A stretch of DNA of 6,085 nucleotides from Actinomycetes bacterium (GTDB taxonomy: Bacteria; Actinomycetota; Acidimicrobiia; Acidimicrobiales; Acidimicrobiaceae), in the NCBI GenBank assembly GCA_021823045.1, contig JAKAPB010000137.1, positions 1-6,085 of the forward strand, in the 5' to 3' direction. The translations under genes and the position numbers were made by a program. Within the stretch, counting starts at the first letter, position 1. Each line of letters starts with the position of its first letter. The notes beneath the pieces are model-generated. The model had not been told where the DNA came from and did no database searches. It saw only the letters and a list, made by a program, of their open reading frames with translations. Shown here in pieces: positions 1-5,976 of the stretch.

Positions 1-38
1 AATAAGGCGGAGAGGCCTACATAATCTGATTGTGGAAG

Positions 39-1583
39 CTATGGAGTAATTTCTGATGCGGAGGAGGTCGAACGTTCTTTTGCCCTTGCGAGCCGATTAA
101 TTGCAGATAGATATGCTCGAGCCGAGGCTTCTACCACATCTGTGGATACGCCGCGTCCGGAGACTCGGGAGCCATTTTGCTCCAGCTGGATTACGACGTC
201 TCCCAGGGCATCGATCCCACCGGTCACCGATGAGACGGTGAATCCTACTAGCCTGGCTTCGGATAAAGTGGCCTTCGCAATCGCCTTGCACGCAGCGTCT
301 ATCATGCCGTCACCTTCGGCTTCAGTGTCGATCTTTACACCTTTGGTCGAAATGACGACTCTCGCTGTCGGCGTAGAAGTGGTGCCGCCGTGCACCTCGA
401 GCTCATCGAGGATAAAAGAGTCGACATTTGCAGCTCCTAGTTCTTCTGCGACTATCGCTTCCAAGTCGGCATCGGTGATTTCGACCTTTCGATCTGCGAG
501 TTCTTTGAAGCGATTGAATGCCGAATTTAGAGCATCGCCGGAGACCTCTAGCCCCAAGTTCTTTAAAGTGTCTGCGAAGGCGTGACGACCTGAGTGCTTG
601 CCGAGCACAATTTGAGAGCCCTTTTGTCCGACGCTCGCGGCATCGATGATCTCGTAAGTCGACCTATCGGAGAGGACTCCATGCTGGTGGATTCCCGACT
701 CATGGGCGAATGCGTTACGTCCGACCACCGCTTTGTTGTACTGAATTGGATATCCTGTCAACCTTGAGACGAGTCTTGAGGTTCGGTTTATCTCCTCGGT
801 TTTTATGTTGCTCGTAAAATTAGCAAAGAGATCTGCCCTTATCTTTGTCGCCATGACGACCTCTTCCAAAGAGGCGTTCCCAGCTCTCTCTCCAAGTCCG
901 TTGACGCATACTTCCACCTGTCGTGCCCCGGCCTGGATTCCGGCCAGGCTGTTGGCTGCCGCCAGACCAAGGTCATTGTGACAATGCGTAGAAATTATGT
1001 AGCTGCCTCTGACGTTGGCGCCAACATAGCGAATAAGTTCACCGAACTCCCAGGGGATGCCATAGCCGACGGTGTCGGGGATATTTAGGGTCGTCGCTCC
1101 GGAGTCGACCGCAGTTTGGAGCACCTCAATCATGAAATCTAGTGGCGTTCTAGTGGCATCTTGGGGCGAGAACTCTACATCAGGGGTGTGATGACGAGCC
1201 CTTGACACGGCCGACCTTGTCTCCTCCAGAACTTGGGCCCGGTCCATCTTCAACATATGTTCCATGTGGCTAGGGCTCGTGGATATGAAGATGTGAATAC
1301 GGGCCATATCCGCGTCCTTGACCGCTTCCCAGCAGCGATCTACGTCCGCCAGGTGGGTCCTTGAAAGGCCAGCAATTGCCGGACCATGAACGTTCCTAGC
1401 GATCGCCTGAACGGCTTCAAAGTCCCCTTGTGAAGAGACCGGGAATCCCGCTTCTATGTAGTCGACACCGAGTCGTGCTAGTTGCTCGGCGATTTCAAGC
1501 TTCTCATGTACATCCAAAGAGATGCCAGGGGACTGCTCCCCGTCTCGCAAGGTCGTATCGAAGATTACTAGCCTCTCGGCCAT
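39..1583 (-). CDS. leuA: 2-isopropylmalate synthase (EC 2.3.3.13), first committed step of leucine synthesis
   Basis: Cytoplasmic enzyme that condenses acetyl-CoA with 2-oxoisovalerate to give 2-isopropylmalate. Numbering from the ATG at 1583, the protein is 514 aa, the usual length of the E. coli-type short LeuA rather than the longer mycobacterial form. The TIM-barrel domain opens with FDTTLRDGEQSPG (residues 8-20), with R13 and metal ligand D14. STHCHNDLG (198-206) supplies metal ligands H200 and H202, and NGLGERAGN (228-236) supplies N236. HESGIHQHG lies at 294-302. The C-terminal part from about residue 390, including SSVTGGIDALGDV (451-463), is the allosteric leucine-binding domain. The frame is open four codons further to a TTG at 1595, but that would place the start upstream of and across a GGAGG; the ATG at 1583 sits 5 nt after this motif and begins MAERLVIFD, so I chose it. 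It is preceded by a leader peptide and terminator that look like a leucine attenuator. Homocitrate or citramalate synthase is less likely given the overall pattern. Confidence 0.96.
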   Translation of the reverse strand: MAERLVIFDTTLRDGEQSPGISLDVHEKLEIAEQLARLGVDYIEAGFPVSSQGDFEAVQAIARNVHGPAIAGLSRTHLADVDRCWEAVKDADMARIHIFISTSPSHMEHMLKMDRAQVLEETRSAVSRARHHTPDVEFSPQDATRTPLDFMIEVLQTAVDSGATTLNIPDTVGYGIPWEFGELIRYVGANVRGSYIISTHCHNDLGLAAANSLAGIQAGARQVEVCVNGLGERAGNASLEEVVMATKIRADLFANFTSNIKTEEINRTSRLVSRLTGYPIQYNKAVVGRNAFAHESGIHQHGVLSDRSTYEIIDAASVGQKGSQIVLGKHSGRHAFADTLKNLGLEVSGDALNSAFNRFKELADRKVEITDADLEAIVAEELGAANVDSFILDELEVHGGTTSTPTARVVISTKGVKIDTEAEGDGMIDAACKAIAKATLSEARLVGFTVSSVTGGIDALGDVVIQLEQNGSRVSGRGVSTDVVEASARAYLSAINRLARAKERSTSSASEITP

Positions 1584-1588
1584 CGGAT

Positions 1589-1593
1589 CCTCC
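1589..1593 (-). promoter_or_regulatory. Ribosome binding site that fixes the leuA start
   Basis: GGAGG on the minus strand, five bases (ATCCG) before the ATG at 1583. It lies inside the four-codon N-terminal extension that a TTG start at 1595 would give, so it argues for the ATG. Its first bases overlap the 10-bp palindrome TCCAATTGGA (1591-1600), whose three-base-pair hairpin could only weakly mask it. Confidence 0.85.
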
Positions 1594-1636
1594 AATTGGA
1601 AAGTGTCCAGGGCCTATACCGTTTCAAAATACCAAT

Positions 1637-1667
1637 AAAAAACCTCCTGGCCAGGGGCGCAGGAGGT
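1637..1667 (-). terminator. Rho-independent terminator in the leuA leader (attenuator terminator)
   Basis: Read on the minus strand, ACCTCCTG (1667-1660) pairs perfectly with CAGGAGGT (1649-1642) across a 10-nt loop, giving an 8-bp stem. The stem runs straight into T6-A-T-T (T run 1642-1637). This is a textbook intrinsic terminator, placed 25 nt after the leader peptide stop and about 54 nt before the leuA start codon. Because the leuA promoter candidate lies upstream of it, the terminator sits inside the leuA transcript and would act as an attenuator. It could also end any serA read-through. The 3' arm contains a Shine-Dalgarno-like AGGAGGT with no ATG, GTG or TTG at a usable distance, so I do not read it as a ribosome binding site. 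Confidence 0.85.
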
Positions 1668-1669
1668 AG

Positions 1670-1693
1670 AGCGAGCGTCGCTGGGCGCTCGCT
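1670..1693 (-). promoter_or_regulatory. Upstream hairpin of the leuA attenuator (1:2 or protector stem)
   Basis: On the minus strand AGCGAGCG (1693-1686) pairs perfectly with CGCTCGCT (1677-1670), with an 8-nt loop CCCAGCGA. The first base of the stem is the last base of the leader peptide's TAA stop codon, and only two bases separate the hairpin from the terminator. A competing antiterminator is visible: CCAGCGACGC (1684-1675) can pair with GCGCCCCTGG (1660-1651) at 8 of 10 positions, using bases from this hairpin and from the terminator stem and loop. The switching role is inferred; the pairings are read directly. Confidence 0.6.
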
Positions 1694-1731
1694 TAGGTAA
1701 GAAGAAGTGTATAAGCCAAAGACTTAATCAT
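1693..1731 (-). CDS. leuL: Leucine leader peptide of leuA (MIKSLAYTLLLT)
   Basis: A 12-codon ORF, ATG at 1731 to TAA ending at 1693, encoding MIKSLAYTLLLT. Four of the twelve residues are Leu, including three consecutive CTT codons at 1707-1699 just before ACC-TAA. It ends exactly where a GC-rich hairpin begins, followed at once by a rho-independent terminator and then leuA, whose product makes leucine. Such a run of codons for the pathway's own end product is the hallmark of ribosome-mediated attenuation: scarce charged tRNA-Leu stalls the ribosome and favours read-through. There is no Shine-Dalgarno motif upstream. Instead an extended -10 element ends 7 nt before the ATG, so the leader is probably translated from a leaderless transcript, as is common in actinobacteria. 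The peptide itself likely has no other function. The symbol follows usual practice for leucine leaders. Confidence 0.8.
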   Translation of the reverse strand: MIKSLAYTLLLT

Positions 1732-1738
1732 TGATTCG

Positions 1739-1747
1739 ACTATAGCA
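1739..1747 (-). promoter_or_regulatory. Extended -10 promoter for the leuL-leuA transcript
   Basis: TGCTATAGT on the minus strand matches the extended -10 pattern TGn followed by TATAAT with one mismatch. Seven bases (CGAATCA) separate it from the leader ATG at 1731, which places the expected transcription start at or next to the A of that ATG. The -35 region is poor: TTGATC (1763-1758) is only 13 bases upstream, too close for standard spacing. This is consistent with an extended -10 promoter that depends less on a -35 box. Confidence 0.6.
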
Positions 1748-1785
1748 ACAATGGCACGATCAAAGCGCGCTCGGGCCATTGTTGC
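1745..1785. repeat. Perfect 11-bp inverted repeat over the leuA promoter
   Basis: GCAACAATGGC (1745-1755) and GCCATTGTTGC (1775-1785) are exact reverse complements, 30 bp from arm to arm, with a 19-base spacer in which CGA/TCG (1757-1759 and 1771-1773) add three further pairs after one mismatch. The proximal arm ends directly against the -10 hexamer and includes its TG extension, so a dimeric regulator bound here would cover the promoter. As RNA in a serA read-through transcript it would fold into a strong hairpin, but no T run follows on either strand, so it is not a canonical intrinsic terminator. Operator or T-less serA terminator are the two options; I cannot decide from sequence. Confidence 0.6.
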
Positions 1786-1895
1786 ATAGATTACGTGTTT
1801 TATGACTGAGGCTTACGTTTTCAGTGGCACTCGGCATCAGACTCTATTCTTCCTTGCGCCAAGGCCAAGGTCCCTTAGGGCATTTTGATCGTCGC
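1786..1895. other. serA 3' flank, no gene recognised
   Basis: Between the serA stop and the inverted repeat I find no convincing gene. A weak hairpin, CCTTG-GCG-CAAGG on the minus strand (about 1865-1853), follows serA by about 30 bases but lacks a T tract, so a canonical serA terminator is not visible here. A 25-codon minus-strand ORF from an ATG at 1837 has no ribosome binding site at useful spacing and no recognisable character. Confidence 0.5.
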
Positions 1896-3473
1896 TTAGA
1901 GCTGGTGGTTGCAGGTGACCGCTTTGGCGTAGATAATGCCTGGCGTATTGGCTATCTGCTGGACCGAACTCTGTGGAATCTCTTCATTTAATGAGATAAC
2001 CATCAAAGCTGATCCGTCATCGTTGGAAGGGCTTACCGCCATCGAAGAGATAGAGATACCAGCTTCACCGATGATCGTTCCAACTACGCCAATCTTGCCT
2101 GGTTTGTCGTCGTTTCGGACTACAAGCATGTATGTCGCCGGTGGAATTTCGACGGGGTGACCATCGACTCTCACAATTCGGGGTTCGCCTTTGATCCCAG
2201 TTATCGTCCCCGCTACTTCATGCTCCTTGCTCCTTAGGGTCATTAGAGAGACAAAATCTCTCGAGGTAGGGCTTGTCGTCTCTCGGACTTCGAGCCCTCT
2301 CTCTTGCGCTAGTTGTGGGGCATTGACGAAAGACACTGGGTCGTCGGTTGCTTCCGAAAAAACTCCCTTTAAAGCCGAGAGTGTGAGTAAGCGGGTATCA
2401 TCTTCGGCGATTGGTCCTTGATACTCAATCTCCAAGACCGAAGGGAGCCCACCCGACATCGACGCCAAGAATCTCCCCAAAGATTCGGCGATGGACAAAA
2501 ATGGTCTCGAAGACTCTGAAGCTTCGGCTGCATCGACGTTGACCGCAAATGGTACAAAGTCGCCGGCAAAGGCCAAGAGAAGCTGTTCGGCTATGGTCAC
2601 ACCAGCTTTGTCCTGGGCCTCAGTCGTAGAAGCTCCCAGGTGCGGAGTGACCACAACGGAGGATAGCTTGAACAAAGGAGACTCAGTCATAGGCTCGGAC
2701 GAAAATACGTCTAATGCAGCTCCAGCTACCGTTCCGTCCTGGATCGCTTCGGCGAGTGCGGCTTCATCCACTATCCCGCCCCGCGCAGCGTTGATGATGC
2801 GTAAGGATGGCTTGGCCTTGGCTAGGAGTTCCTTGTTGATCAGGCCCGAAGTCTCCTTATTCTTCGGGAGATGGATGGTCACAAAGTCGGCCTCAGCAAT
2901 GAGCTGGTTGAGCTCCATCAACTCTACTCCCATCTTCTTGGCTTTCTCCTGGGACACGTAGGGGTCGTAAGCGACCAATCGCATGCCGAAGGCGAGTGCC
3001 CGCTGTGCTACCAATGCACCGATCTTTCCGAGCCCGACGACACCGAGGACTTTTCCGTAGAGCTCGACTCCCTCCCACTTAGACCTTTCCCATTTTCCGT
3101 TAACCAGGGCAGCGTGAGCTTGCGGGATATTGCGCGCTTGAGATAGTAAAAGTGCCAAGGTGTGCTCGGCAGCAGAAAGTATGTTGGACTGGGGAGCGTT
3201 GACTACCATCACACCGCGCTTGGTGGCATATGGGACGTCTACGTTGTCGAGTCCAATTCCCGCCCTACCGACCACCTTAAGTGAAGTGGTGGCGTCGAGA
3301 ACCTCTTTTGTCACTTTCGTAGCGGATCTAATTATCAGCCCTTCAGCCGTCTTGATCTCGCCCAAAAGCTGTTCGGGGGAGAGATCAAGCATTATGTCCA
3401 CTTGGTGGCCAGCTTCTCTGAGCTTGTCGAGGCCGATATCTGCAATCTCTTCTGTAACGAGTATCCTTGCCAT
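1896..3473 (-). CDS. serA: D-3-phosphoglycerate dehydrogenase (EC 1.1.1.95)
   Basis: Catalyses NAD-dependent oxidation of 3-phosphoglycerate to 3-phosphohydroxypyruvate, the first step of the phosphorylated serine pathway, in the cytoplasm. The 525-aa length fits the long, mycobacterial-type SerA (about 528 aa). The substrate-binding part includes GRAGIGLDNVDV (69-80). The Rossmann nucleotide-binding motif is GLGKIG (147-152), with D170 in AYDPY favouring NAD. The catalytic set is visible as R231 in NAARGG, E260 in DVFSSEP and H278 in PHLGAST. Residues about 315-445 form the intervening (ASB) domain and 448-520 the ACT domain (YMLVVRNDDKPGKIGVVG), which typically binds serine for feedback inhibition. 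The ATG at 3473 gives the family-typical N-terminus MARILVTEEI; only a weak AGG lies upstream, at about 11 nt. It follows pxpC by 191 bases and so probably has its own promoter, though I see no convincing one. Confidence 0.96.
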   Translation of the reverse strand: MARILVTEEIADIGLDKLREAGHQVDIMLDLSPEQLLGEIKTAEGLIIRSATKVTKEVLDATTSLKVVGRAGIGLDNVDVPYATKRGVMVVNAPQSNILSAAEHTLALLLSQARNIPQAHAALVNGKWERSKWEGVELYGKVLGVVGLGKIGALVAQRALAFGMRLVAYDPYVSQEKAKKMGVELMELNQLIAEADFVTIHLPKNKETSGLINKELLAKAKPSLRIINAARGGIVDEAALAEAIQDGTVAGAALDVFSSEPMTESPLFKLSSVVVTPHLGASTTEAQDKAGVTIAEQLLLAFAGDFVPFAVNVDAAEASESSRPFLSIAESLGRFLASMSGGLPSVLEIEYQGPIAEDDTRLLTLSALKGVFSEATDDPVSFVNAPQLAQERGLEVRETTSPTSRDFVSLMTLRSKEHEVAGTITGIKGEPRIVRVDGHPVEIPPATYMLVVRNDDKPGKIGVVGTIIGEAGISISSMAVSPSNDDGSALMVISLNEEIPQSSVQQIANTPGIIYAKAVTCNHQL

Positions 3474-3514
3474 CTCTGTTTTTACCTGCCTTGATTTGGG
3501 GGAAAGGCTAACTA

Positions 3515-3532
3515 ATCCCTAGGTTTAGGGAT
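3515..3532. repeat. 7-bp inverted repeat upstream of serA
   Basis: ATCCCTA (3515-3521) and TAGGGAT (3526-3532) are perfect reverse complements around a 4-base centre, 42 bases before the serA start. There is no T run after it on either strand, so it is not a terminator. It could be an operator or a small hairpin in the serA 5' untranslated region. Apart from this, the 191-base gap between pxpC and serA shows no reading frame of note and no clear promoter or terminator. Confidence 0.4.
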
Positions 3533-3664
3533 AGATAAAGACTACCAATTTGATAAGGTATTACACTTTGTCGGGGTATAAATAAGGCAGATCATGGATT
3601 TCGATACATTTTGTCGATAAGTCCGATGTCATAGACCGTCTCGATGTTCTACTGGTCGGAGGCC

Positions 3665-4543
3665 TCAGTTCTCTCTTAGATCGAGCAACACGCTATCCCC
3701 TGGTCGGATCTGTGAAGCCAGATCGATTGAACGTTCGTCTAGCGTTCCGATGATTGGGTATCCACCTGTTGTAGGGTGATCAGCCAGAAATACGACTATC
3801 TCTCCAGATGGCGGCACTTGGAGAAAGCCGCGCAGGATACCCTCGGGTTCGAGGTGGCATTTCGGTTTGGCGGTTAATTTTCCTCCCGCAAGTCGGACTC
3901 CGATTCTACTTGCATCCTTGGTCGCTTTCAGCGTTGTATGCGCCAGGCTGGATACCGATCTTGATGTGAAGTTTCTGCTCCTTGGGCCCAACCATCCGGA
4001 TAATTTGAAGTGATCGCTAAGGCGATCTGTGGCCGCTAGCTCGAATGATAGCTCTGTCCCGAGGTCAGTCGCTTGGATTGCGACCCGGTCTCCTTCGGAT
4101 AAAGGTGCTGGTCCTATCCCGGAAAGGGTATCTGACGATGATGAACCGAGATAAACGTCTCCGTAGATCCCTCCCTTGACCGCCAGATAGCTCCGGAGCC
4201 CGAATTCAGGCATAGCGAGTGATACTGCCTCGCCCGGCCTTACCAGGTTAGGGCAGTTTGACGAGCAAGGTCTGTTAGAGATAGTCAGTTCTTGGATTGC
4301 GCCGGTGACGGCGATGACTGCGCTACTGTGAAATTGAATCTCACATGGTCCGTAGAGGATTTCGAGTGCTGCGAGGTGCGGTTGGTTTCCGACTAGCCGA
4401 TTAGCCAGTCTGAAGCTGGCAAAGTCGCAGGCTCCAGAGGGGCTGACACCCATCCAGCTCAATCCTGGGCGTCCTAGGTCTTCGACGAGAAGCTGTGGCG
4501 ACGCTTTAACAATTTCAAAATAGTTGGTTTGGCCCGGCTTCAC
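3665..4543 (-). CDS. pxpC: 5-oxoprolinase subunit PxpC (biotin-dependent carboxyltransferase/KipA family)
   Basis: One of two subunits that with PxpA form the prokaryotic ATP-dependent 5-oxoprolinase, converting 5-oxoproline to glutamate. In this family PxpB and PxpC pair as homologues of the two halves of allophanate-hydrolase-type proteins. The 292-aa protein shows the family's signature blocks in order: VEDLGRPGLSWMGVSPSGACD (about 20-40), RSYLAVKGG (117-125), the LGSSSSDTLSGIG loop (132-144), GWLGPRSRNF (183-192), SRIGVRL (212-218), and the C-terminal VPPSGEIVVFLADHPTTGGYP (about 243-263), which is strongly conserved. It is slightly shorter than E. coli PxpC (about 310 aa) with no sign of truncation. 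The GTG start overlaps the pxpB stop in a GTGA quartet and has a perfect Shine-Dalgarno just upstream, implying translational coupling. The family was formerly annotated as an allophanate hydrolase or urea amidolyase subunit; adjacency to pxpA and pxpB argues for 5-oxoprolinase. Confidence 0.92.
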   Translation of the reverse strand: MKPGQTNYFEIVKASPQLLVEDLGRPGLSWMGVSPSGACDFASFRLANRLVGNQPHLAALEILYGPCEIQFHSSAVIAVTGAIQELTISNRPCSSNCPNLVRPGEAVSLAMPEFGLRSYLAVKGGIYGDVYLGSSSSDTLSGIGPAPLSEGDRVAIQATDLGTELSFELAATDRLSDHFKLSGWLGPRSRNFTSRSVSSLAHTTLKATKDASRIGVRLAGGKLTAKPKCHLEPEGILRGFLQVPPSGEIVVFLADHPTTGGYPIIGTLDERSIDLASQIRPGDSVLLDLREN

Positions 4544-5157
4544 CTGACCTCCTGCTCCACAAAACGGACCGTGTAGCCAGGGCGTAATACGGCTGGCTCC
4601 GTTTCAGATAGATCCCAAAGTTCAACCGCAGTCTTCCCAATCAACCTCCAACCACCAGGTGACGAGTTTGGATAGACGGCGGTATATCTTTCTGCTATCG
4701 CCACCGATCCCTTTGGAACTCTGGCTCTGGGGGAGTTCAATCTTGGTATCTCTAACGAGGGATTGAGTCCCGTGAGATAGGCGAAACCGGGTGCAAACCC
4801 GATAAACGAGACGACGTAAGTCTCTGCACAATGCATATCGATGACTTGTCGAACGCTAAGGCGACTTATGGCAGCGACATCTTGCAGATCTTGACCGTCA
4901 TAGACGGTAGGGATCTCGACCACTTTTTGCTCTGGATCTGCTTTGTCGAGGTCTGCCGAATCGAGCAATCTAGCGATACCGTCTCTCGTGATCCCTGAGT
5001 ATCTTGCTGGCTTGATGACAATGGTATTTGCACCTAGGATGACTTCGTCCAATAGGTGAGATATTTCCTTTTTGAGATGAGAGAAACTTGAGATTGCTTG
5101 CTCTGAAGTTTCAAGCTCGACGATGTAGGCGTCGGGACCAATCGAATAAATATCCAT
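4540..5157 (-). CDS. pxpB: 5-oxoprolinase subunit PxpB (KipI family)
   Basis: Partner of PxpC in the 5-oxoprolinase complex that opens 5-oxoproline to glutamate with ATP. The 205-aa protein has the KipI-family motif order: an N-terminal region with GANTIVIKPARY (42-53), TVYDGQDLQDVA (84-95, matching the family's usual Y-[GD]-G-x-D-L-x-x-V-A block), SFIGFAPGFAYLTGL (117-131), the basic PRARVPKGSVAIA segment (143-155), and SSPGGWRLIGKT (165-176), ending in RPGYTVRF (192-199). The ATG at 5157 lies 6 nt after the pxpA stop, with no strong Shine-Dalgarno of its own, so coupling to pxpA translation is likely. Its stop overlaps the pxpC start. Some KipI homologues inhibit a sporulation kinase, but the three-gene context makes the metabolic role much more likely. 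Confidence 0.92.
   Translation of the reverse strand: MDIYSIGPDAYIVELETSEQAISSFSHLKKEISHLLDEVILGANTIVIKPARYSGITRDGIARLLDSADLDKADPEQKVVEIPTVYDGQDLQDVAAISRLSVRQVIDMHCAETYVVSFIGFAPGFAYLTGLNPSLEIPRLNSPRARVPKGSVAIAERYTAVYPNSSPGGWRLIGKTAVELWDLSETEPAVLRPGYTVRFVEQEVR
4547..4553 (-). promoter_or_regulatory. Ribosome binding site for pxpC inside the end of pxpB
   Basis: AGGAGGT on the minus strand, three bases (CAG) before the GTG at 4543. It is embedded in the last codons of pxpB (Glu-Val) and supports the GTG start that overlaps the pxpB stop. Spacing is rather short, but the match is complete. Confidence 0.8.
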
Positions 5158-5163
5158 GTTGTC

Positions 5164-5910
5164 TCAAGGAGCCTTAATCGTTATGCCAACGGACAGGAGG
5201 CGTTTTTTGACCTTCGCCAGTATTTCCGACGCTCCTGCGGTGTCGCTGTGGATACAAAGAGAATCGAGGGGAACGCTTGGTGTCCAGCTGGACGGGTCAG
5301 GGAGGGTCCTGCCTTGAGCTAGAGCTTGGGCCTGGTCGGCGGCTACCTTCGAGTCGGAGATGACCGAGTTCTCCTCAGATCTCGGTGCAAGCGTTCCGTC
5401 GGCTAGGTATCTCCTATCGCAGAATCCTTCATAGGCGACCTGTATGCCTCGCCGGTTCGCCTGGTGTGCTAACGCACTTCCCGGTTGGGCGAGGATGTAG
5501 AGACTTGGATCAAAGCTGCAGATGGCATCGACGATCGCTTTTGACTGGTCATGGTCGTAAAAGCATCTGTTGTAGAAGGCTCCATGAGGTTTGACATAAC
5601 TTAGCCTTGCTCCGTGTTTCTTTGAGATCGCGAAAAGTGCTCCTATCTGGTAGCAGACATCGTCTGCTAGGTTGTCGGTAGAGATATCTAATCGTCTTCG
5701 CCCAAAGCCGAATAAGTCCCGATATCCAACATGCGCCCCAATCCTGATCCCAAGCGTCTGGAGTTTTTCGACGGTTCTAGACATGATCTGCGGATCCCCG
5801 GCATGGAAACCGCAGGCTATATTAGCTGAGGTTATGTAGGGGAGTAACGCCTCATCGTCGGATATTTGGTATGGCCCATAACCTTCCCCGAGATCCGCGT
5901 TCAGATCCAA
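5164..5910 (-). CDS. pxpA: 5-oxoprolinase subunit PxpA (LamB/YcsF family)
   Basis: Subunit of the prokaryotic 5-oxoprolinase; 5-oxoproline forms spontaneously from glutamine and glutamate or arises from turnover of pyroglutamyl peptides, and the complex returns it to glutamate. The 248-aa protein is the usual length and begins with the family signature DLNADLGEGYG (2-12). It continues with SANIACGFHAGD (28-39), GAHVGYRDLFGFGRR (58-72), YVKPHGAFYN (105-114), CDRRYLADGTLAPRS (164-178) and CIHSDTAGA (219-227); the last usually reads H-G-D, here H-S-D. No ATG or GTG precedes the signature in frame, so I take the TTG at 5910, which has GGGG eight bases upstream. The gene leads the operon pxpA-pxpB-pxpC. 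Confidence 0.94.
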   Translation of the reverse strand: MDLNADLGEGYGPYQISDDEALLPYITSANIACGFHAGDPQIMSRTVEKLQTLGIRIGAHVGYRDLFGFGRRRLDISTDNLADDVCYQIGALFAISKKHGARLSYVKPHGAFYNRCFYDHDQSKAIVDAICSFDPSLYILAQPGSALAHQANRRGIQVAYEGFCDRRYLADGTLAPRSEENSVISDSKVAADQAQALAQGRTLPDPSSWTPSVPLDSLCIHSDTAGASEILAKVKKRLLSVGITIKAP

Positions 5911-5946
5911 ACTAATCGCCCCGTCCGAATGTAAGCCGATGACAAG

Positions 5947-5973
5947 ATTCTATATCGTCCGACTCAGGTCCAA
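5947..5973 (-). promoter_or_regulatory. Weak candidate promoter for the pxp operon
   Basis: On the minus strand TAGAAT (5952-5947) is one mismatch from the -10 consensus. TTGGAC (5973-5968) stands 15 bases upstream as a poor -35 box. Transcription from here would leave a 5' untranslated region of about 30 bases carrying the GGGG ribosome binding site of pxpA. The spacing is short and the -35 match is weak, so this is only a candidate. Confidence 0.3.
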
Positions 5974-5976
5974 TGG

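Noticed and set aside
1642..1649. AGGAGGT in the terminator 3' arm as a ribosome binding site
   Set aside because: No ATG, GTG or TTG lies 4-12 bases downstream, and the motif is explained as the complement of ACCTCCT in the terminator stem.
1763..1837. 25-codon minus-strand ORF after serA (ATG at 1837)
   Set aside because: There is no ribosome binding site at useful spacing, no Leu-rich run, and no recognisable motif; it runs into the inverted repeat by chance.
1596..1895. T-box or other leucine riboswitch in the leuA leader
   Set aside because: I see no T-box consensus and no space for the specifier stem between the promoter candidate and the terminator; the Leu-codon leader ORF explains the terminator better.
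2491..2961. Long plus-strand open frame of 156 codons opposite serA
   Set aside because: It is fully antisense to serA, whose domains and catalytic residues are intact, and its translation has the low-complexity Ser/Ala-rich look of a shadow frame. The same applies to the plus-strand frame at 142-585 opposite leuA and to the other overlapping frames.
3622..3660. Possible terminator after pxpC (TCCGA / TCGGA)
   Set aside because: The arms are only 5 bp with a 29-base loop and there is no T run, so it does not meet the pattern of an intrinsic terminator.
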